Source: Bacteroidia bacterium (GTDB lineage: Bacteria > Bacteroidota > Bacteroidia > NS11-12g > UBA955). Taken from it: DNA of 64,000 bases. This document shows positions 61,570 to 64,000 of the stretch, piece by piece; the first letter of the stretch is position 1; each line of letters opens with the position of its first letter. The notes below the pieces were generated by a model, which had not been told where the DNA came from, ran no database searches, and saw only the letters and a program-made list of their open reading frames with translations. Position numbers and translations under genes: made by a program. The stretch covers positions 372,001 to 436,000 of the forward strand of contig JALOAG010000001.1 of NCBI GenBank assembly GCA_023228875.1, in the 5' to 3' direction.

Positions 61570-62361
61570 TTATCTTTGATTTTGTGTTTCTATTACTTGC
61601 GTAATTTTAATAAAGTCTTGCACAGATAAATTTTCCGGTCTTAGTTTGGCAAAGCCTGTTTGTTCAAGTGTTTCTGTTGGTAAGTTGAATTTCTTTAGGC
61701 AATTGTTCATCGTTTTTCTCCTCTGGTTAAATGCAGTTTTAACAACATCAAAAAAGAGTTTGTCTGAACAATCACCCAATGTTTCCCTGTATCTCCAACC
61801 TTTAATTACTCCTGTTTTTACTTTGGGAGGCGGATTAAATACATTTTCTGATACTGTGAAGCAATATTCCATCTGAAAATATGCTTGCACTAGCACTGAA
61901 AGAATTCCATATTCTTTTGAATGTGGTTCAGAACAAATTCTGCGTGCAACTTCTCGCTGAAACATACCTCCAAAGCCATCTACAAACTGCCTGTTCTCTA
62001 ATATTTTAAAAAGGATTTGAGACGAAATATTGTAAGGAAAATTTCCTATCACAAACCAGTTTGCATCTTTCAGCATTGATGAAGCATTTTTCAAGAAATC
62101 ACCTTCAATTATCCTATGATGGTATGTAGCATCAATCAAGTTTTCCTTTAGATATTCAATTGATTCAGTATCAATTTCGCTCAGATATAAGTCTTTCAAT
62201 CGTGTATTCATGAGAAATTGGGTTAGCACACCTGTTCCGGGACCAATTTCCAATATTTTGCCTTCAAATTCTACCGGAATGATAGTTGCGACTTTTTCTG
62301 CAATTGATTTGTCTTTAAGAAAATGCTGACCGAACTTTTTTTTGGGTTTTACACAATTCAC
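61570..62361 (-). CDS. rsmA: 16S rRNA (adenine1518/1519-N6)-dimethyltransferase RsmA (KsgA)
   Basis: A 263-residue KsgA. The start KPKKKFGQHFLKDKSIAEKV, the SAM loop ILEIGPGTGVLTQFL, the catalytic FVIGNFPYNISSQILFKIL and the late PPPKVKTGVI are diagnostic. I start at GTG 62361 (NCVKPKKKFG). The frame is open for 35 more codons up to 62466, but that would run antisense through the whole promoter and signal peptide of the divergent DUF1573 gene. A weak -7 box (TTTCTTTG on the minus strand, 62387-62394) lies 25 nt upstream. Confidence 0.95.
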   Translation of the reverse strand: MNCVKPKKKFGQHFLKDKSIAEKVATIIPVEFEGKILEIGPGTGVLTQFLMNTRLKDLYLSEIDTESIEYLKENLIDATYHHRIIEGDFLKNASSMLKDANWFVIGNFPYNISSQILFKILENRQFVDGFGGMFQREVARRICSEPHSKEYGILSVLVQAYFQMEYCFTVSENVFNPPPKVKTGVIKGWRYRETLGDCSDKLFFDVVKTAFNQRRKTMNNCLKKFNLPTETLEQTGFAKLRPENLSVQDFIKITQVIETQNQR

Positions 62362-62371
62362 TTTACTTTTG
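62342..62371 (+). promoter_or_regulatory. Promoter of the DUF1573 gene array
   Basis: TTTG ending at 62344, a 19-bp spacer and TACTTTTG (62364-62371), both perfect. The start should be near 62377, giving a leader of about 34 nt before the ATG at 62411. The region also holds the start of the divergent rsmA, so the two transcription units overlap head to head. Confidence 0.7.
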
Positions 62372-62410
62372 GAATGAAATTTGAAGCAAAGAAATTCTAA
62401 AAACGTTAAT

Positions 62411-62908
62411 ATGAAAAAAATATTCTTATCCGCTTTCATTTTATCTGCATTTGTTTGGCAACTCAATGCCCAAACTATTGTTGATAAAGGCTACGAAGGA
62501 ACCTATGCAGTAGCTAAGACTCTCAATGAGATGCCTTCGACTGTTGCAGTCTTTGGTCCTGAAATCACTTTTACTAAAACTAAGCATAATTTTGGAACTA
62601 TCAAGCAAGGTGTACCGGTTAAGGTAAAATTTGTTTTTGAAAATACCGGCAATGCCAATCTTGTAATCAATAAAGCAACAGCAGGTTGCGGTTGTACCAC
62701 TCCTGCCTATTCAAAAGAACCTATTGCGCCAGGCAAAAAGTCTGAAATTGAAGTTGGGTATGACGCTAAAGCTGTGGGCAGTTTTGTCAAAGATGTTACT
62801 GTGGAAACGAATGCAGGTACTGTAAAGTTAGTTATTACCGGTGTAGTAGAAGTGGAAGCCACCGACAACAACGGAGGAACTGAAATCAAAATACCAACTA
62901 AAAAATAA
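62411..62908 (+). CDS. DUF1573 exported protein 1
   Basis: A 165-residue exported protein with a signal peptide (KKIFLSAFILSAFVWQLNAQ) and one Ig/HYDIN-like beta-sandwich of DUF1573. The core reads FTKTKHNFGTIKQGVPVKVKF, then the conserved Cys-Gly-Cys motif in TAGCGCTTPAYSKEPIAPGK, and ends with VTVETNAGTVKLVITGVVEV. The role of DUF1573 is unknown; the fold resembles ASH/MSP domains used in protein binding. The two cysteines are usually disulphide-bonded in exported members. First of three tandem copies, 39 bp before the second. Confidence 0.88.
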   Translation: MKKIFLSAFILSAFVWQLNAQTIVDKGYEGTYAVAKTLNEMPSTVAVFGPEITFTKTKHNFGTIKQGVPVKVKFVFENTGNANLVINKATAGCGCTTPAYSKEPIAPGKKSEIEVGYDAKAVGSFVKDVTVETNAGTVKLVITGVVEVEATDNNGGTEIKIPTKK

Positions 62909-62947
62909 TCTCAAACAATCTAAATTCAATTTTAATAAATAATCGTT

Positions 62948-63376
62948 ATGAAAAAAATTATCCTATCTACAATTATGCTTTGCTTCACAGCAGTAGCTTC
63001 TTTTGCAACCGGTTACAACGAACCTCCAACTTCTGAAGATTCTGTTAAGTTTGAAACTCTGATTCATGATTTTGGTGATGTTCAGGCGAACTCGCAAGCC
63101 AGATATGAGTTCCATTTTACTAATAACTCTAACAGACCCCTTGAAATTAAAAGTGTAAGAGCAAGTTGTGGGTGTACCGCTCCTTCTTATTCAAAAGAAC
63201 CTGTGGCTCCCGGTAAAGTAGGCTCTGTGGTTGCTGTTTATTCAGCACCATCTAAAGCTCAAAACTTTGTTAAAACAATTACGGTTGAGACTTCTCATGG
63301 TACGTTCAGACTTACAATTAAAGGTACTGTTATTGAAGTAGAACAACAACCGCAAACCCCTGTGAGGGTGAACTAA
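62948..63376 (+). CDS. DUF1573 exported protein 2
   Basis: A 142-residue paralogue of the gene before it, with signal peptide (KKIILSTIMLCFTAVASFA) and the same core: FETLIHDFGDVQANSQARYEF, the RASCGCTAPSYSKEPVAPGK motif and ITVETSHGTFRLTIKGTV. The two share the unusual string YSKEP(I/V)APGK, so they probably arose by recent local duplication. It lies 39 bp after copy 1 without a promoter of its own, so they are cotranscribed. A terminator hairpin begins 36 nt after its stop. Confidence 0.88.
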   Translation: MKKIILSTIMLCFTAVASFATGYNEPPTSEDSVKFETLIHDFGDVQANSQARYEFHFTNNSNRPLEIKSVRASCGCTAPSYSKEPVAPGKVGSVVAVYSAPSKAQNFVKTITVETSHGTFRLTIKGTVIEVEQQPQTPVRVN

Positions 63377-63392
63377 TCAATCCGTTTCTTAT

Positions 63393-63821
63393 ATGGTTGA
63401 TATGAATCTTTCAAAGAACCTTTGTAACATCTGTTCAAAGGTTCTTTTTATTTTTGTTTTAATCTGTAGCGTTAGCTCATCTGCAAGTGCCATTAATGGT
63501 GATACCTTACATTTTGACTTCCCAAGAGATACGTTAGACCTTGGTATTGTTAAAGAAGGGGAGATTGTACATTTTTCTTTTACCGTTAAAAATAACTATG
63601 AAACCATCGTGCATATCAATCAAGTCTATCCGACTTGCGGGTGTACAAAAACGGATGAAGCAATTGATGCATTCTATCTATATCCTGAAGAGAGCAAAGT
63701 GTTGAGTTTTAACTTTGATTCGAATGGCAGAGTGGGACTCAATTATAGATTAATCAGGGTGTTTACTGAGAAAGGTTTATTTGATGTCTATTTCAAAGTT
63801 TATGTAGAAAAGAAGGAGTAG
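63393..63821 (+). CDS. DUF1573 exported protein 3, with terminator in its signal-peptide codons
   Basis: A 142-residue, more divergent DUF1573 protein. The signal peptide is KVLFIFVLICSVSSSASA, then a sandwich with FDFPRDTLDLGIVKEGEIVHFSF, the cysteine motif as PTCGCTKTDEA, and a shorter C-terminal sheet (RLIRVFTEKGLFDVYFKVYV). It lacks the YSKEP-APGK string of copies 1 and 2. ATG 63393 and ATG 63402 are both possible starts. A perfect 12-bp intrinsic-terminator stem (63413-63447) lies inside its first 20 codons, so expression probably depends on read-through. Confidence 0.82.
   Translation: MVDMNLSKNLCNICSKVLFIFVLICSVSSSASAINGDTLHFDFPRDTLDLGIVKEGEIVHFSFTVKNNYETIVHINQVYPTCGCTKTDEAIDAFYLYPEESKVLSFNFDSNGRVGLNYRLIRVFTEKGLFDVYFKVYVEKKE
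63413..63455 (+). terminator. Intrinsic terminator inside the start of the third DUF1573 gene
   Basis: Stem AAAGAACCTTTG (63413-63424) with CAAAGGTTCTTT (63436-63447), 12 perfect pairs, 11-nt loop, then TTATTTTT. It lies 36 nt after the stop of DUF1573 copy 2, the normal place for a terminator, but overlaps codons of copy 3. Confidence 0.8.
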
Positions 63822-63834
63822 GATAGGGTGATAT

Positions 63835-64000
63835 TTATAATGACCATAGACCCGTAAGTCCTCCTGTGTGAACAAAAATTACCTTTGCGTTCTTTTTAAA
63901 TGTTCCTTTCTTAACTAAATCCAAAAAACCTTTCCATGCTTTGGCTGTATAAACAGGGTCAAATAATACTCCCGTTGTACGAAACTCATCTTGAATAAAG
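63835..64000 (-). CDS. PLP-dependent D-cysteine desulfhydrase / ACC deaminase-like enzyme, C-terminal part (partial)
   Basis: The last 55 codons of a gene whose start lies beyond the window edge. It reads GVLFDPVYTAKAWKGFLDLV, then KNAKVIFVHTGGLTGLWSL and a stop. This is the C-terminal end of the 1-aminocyclopropane-1-carboxylate deaminase/D-cysteine desulfhydrase group of fold-II PLP enzymes, with DPVYTAKA and the HTGG phosphate-side motif. The lysine that binds PLP is outside the window, so activity cannot be judged. Convergent with the DUF1573 array, 13 bp apart. Confidence 0.85.
   Translation of the reverse strand, partial: FIQDEFRTTGVLFDPVYTAKAWKGFLDLVKKGTFKKNAKVIFVHTGGLTGLWSL

Noticed and set aside
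62362..62466. 35-codon N-terminal extension of RsmA from ATG 62466
   Set aside because: It is antisense to the promoter and signal peptide of the DUF1573 gene and is absent from the conserved KsgA start.

Overview
The window is a gene-dense, AT-rich stretch of a Bacteroidota chromosome. The evidence is the mraZ-rsmH-ftsL-ftsI-murE order, the tRNA-Thr/Tyr/Gly/Thr-tuf-tRNA-Trp-secE-nusG-rplKAJL-rpoBC block followed by a DUF3467 gene, two TonB-dependent receptors with N-terminal carboxypeptidase-regulatory-like domains (one paired with a DUF4249 lipoprotein), DUF6089 and DUF1573 proteins, and about two dozen TAnnTTTG promoter boxes of the Bacteroidota type. A mevalonate-pathway cluster fits Flavobacteriia-like lineages better than MEP-using ones, but genus cannot be read from the sequence. 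I see no mobile element, CRISPR array, prophage or rRNA operon; this looks like conserved core chromosome with a few lineage-specific genes.

Layout. 1-4126 (minus): start of the division and cell-wall cluster, with a MraZ-box operator of four TGG units exactly 10 bp apart just upstream of mraZ. 4279-7489 (plus): an ABC-type substrate-binding protein without signal peptide, both subunits of a 3-oxoacid CoA-transferase, and a tandem universal stress protein. 7605-16938: a TonB receptor-like protein, murG away from the division cluster, a secreted unknown, an MsbA-like exporter, a GmhB-like phosphatase, a DPM1-like glycosyltransferase, a lipoprotein and an RluA-family pseudouridine synthase. 16938-21231: uvrA, a tyrosine recombinase and a short hibernation factor. 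21253-34718: the tRNA/EF-Tu/ribosomal protein/RNA polymerase superblock, which opens with a strong promoter running straight into a terminator-like hairpin and closes with a strong terminator after rpoC.

34947-46344: a DUF6089 outer-membrane protein, purQ, an alpha/beta hydrolase, two glycosyltransferases behind recQ, an acidic small protein, an NfeD/ClpP-class membrane protease, an AI-2E-family permease, a hexapeptide acyltransferase and galE. 46346-50238 (minus): a UbiA-type prenyltransferase with mevalonate kinase, diphosphomevalonate decarboxylase and a third GHMP kinase, together making and using isoprenoid diphosphates. 50666-56302 (minus): mnmD, a heptosyltransferase-like GT9, a PF10136 membrane protein, a LOG-family protein and a WecA/MraY-like phosphoglycosyl transferase. 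56532-60804 (plus): TonB receptor, DUF4249 lipoprotein and an exported unknown. 60835-64000: trmD, rsmA, three tandem DUF1573 genes and the 3' end of a PLP-dependent deaminase.

The most interesting signals are regulatory: the MraZ box; the leader hairpin ahead of the tRNA-tuf block; an intrinsic terminator embedded in the signal-peptide codons of the third DUF1573 gene; and very short or near-leaderless 5' UTRs deduced from promoter boxes that end 4-12 nt before many start codons. These boxes were used throughout to correct gene starts, because many of the longest open frames begin at a TTG inside or upstream of the -7 box.
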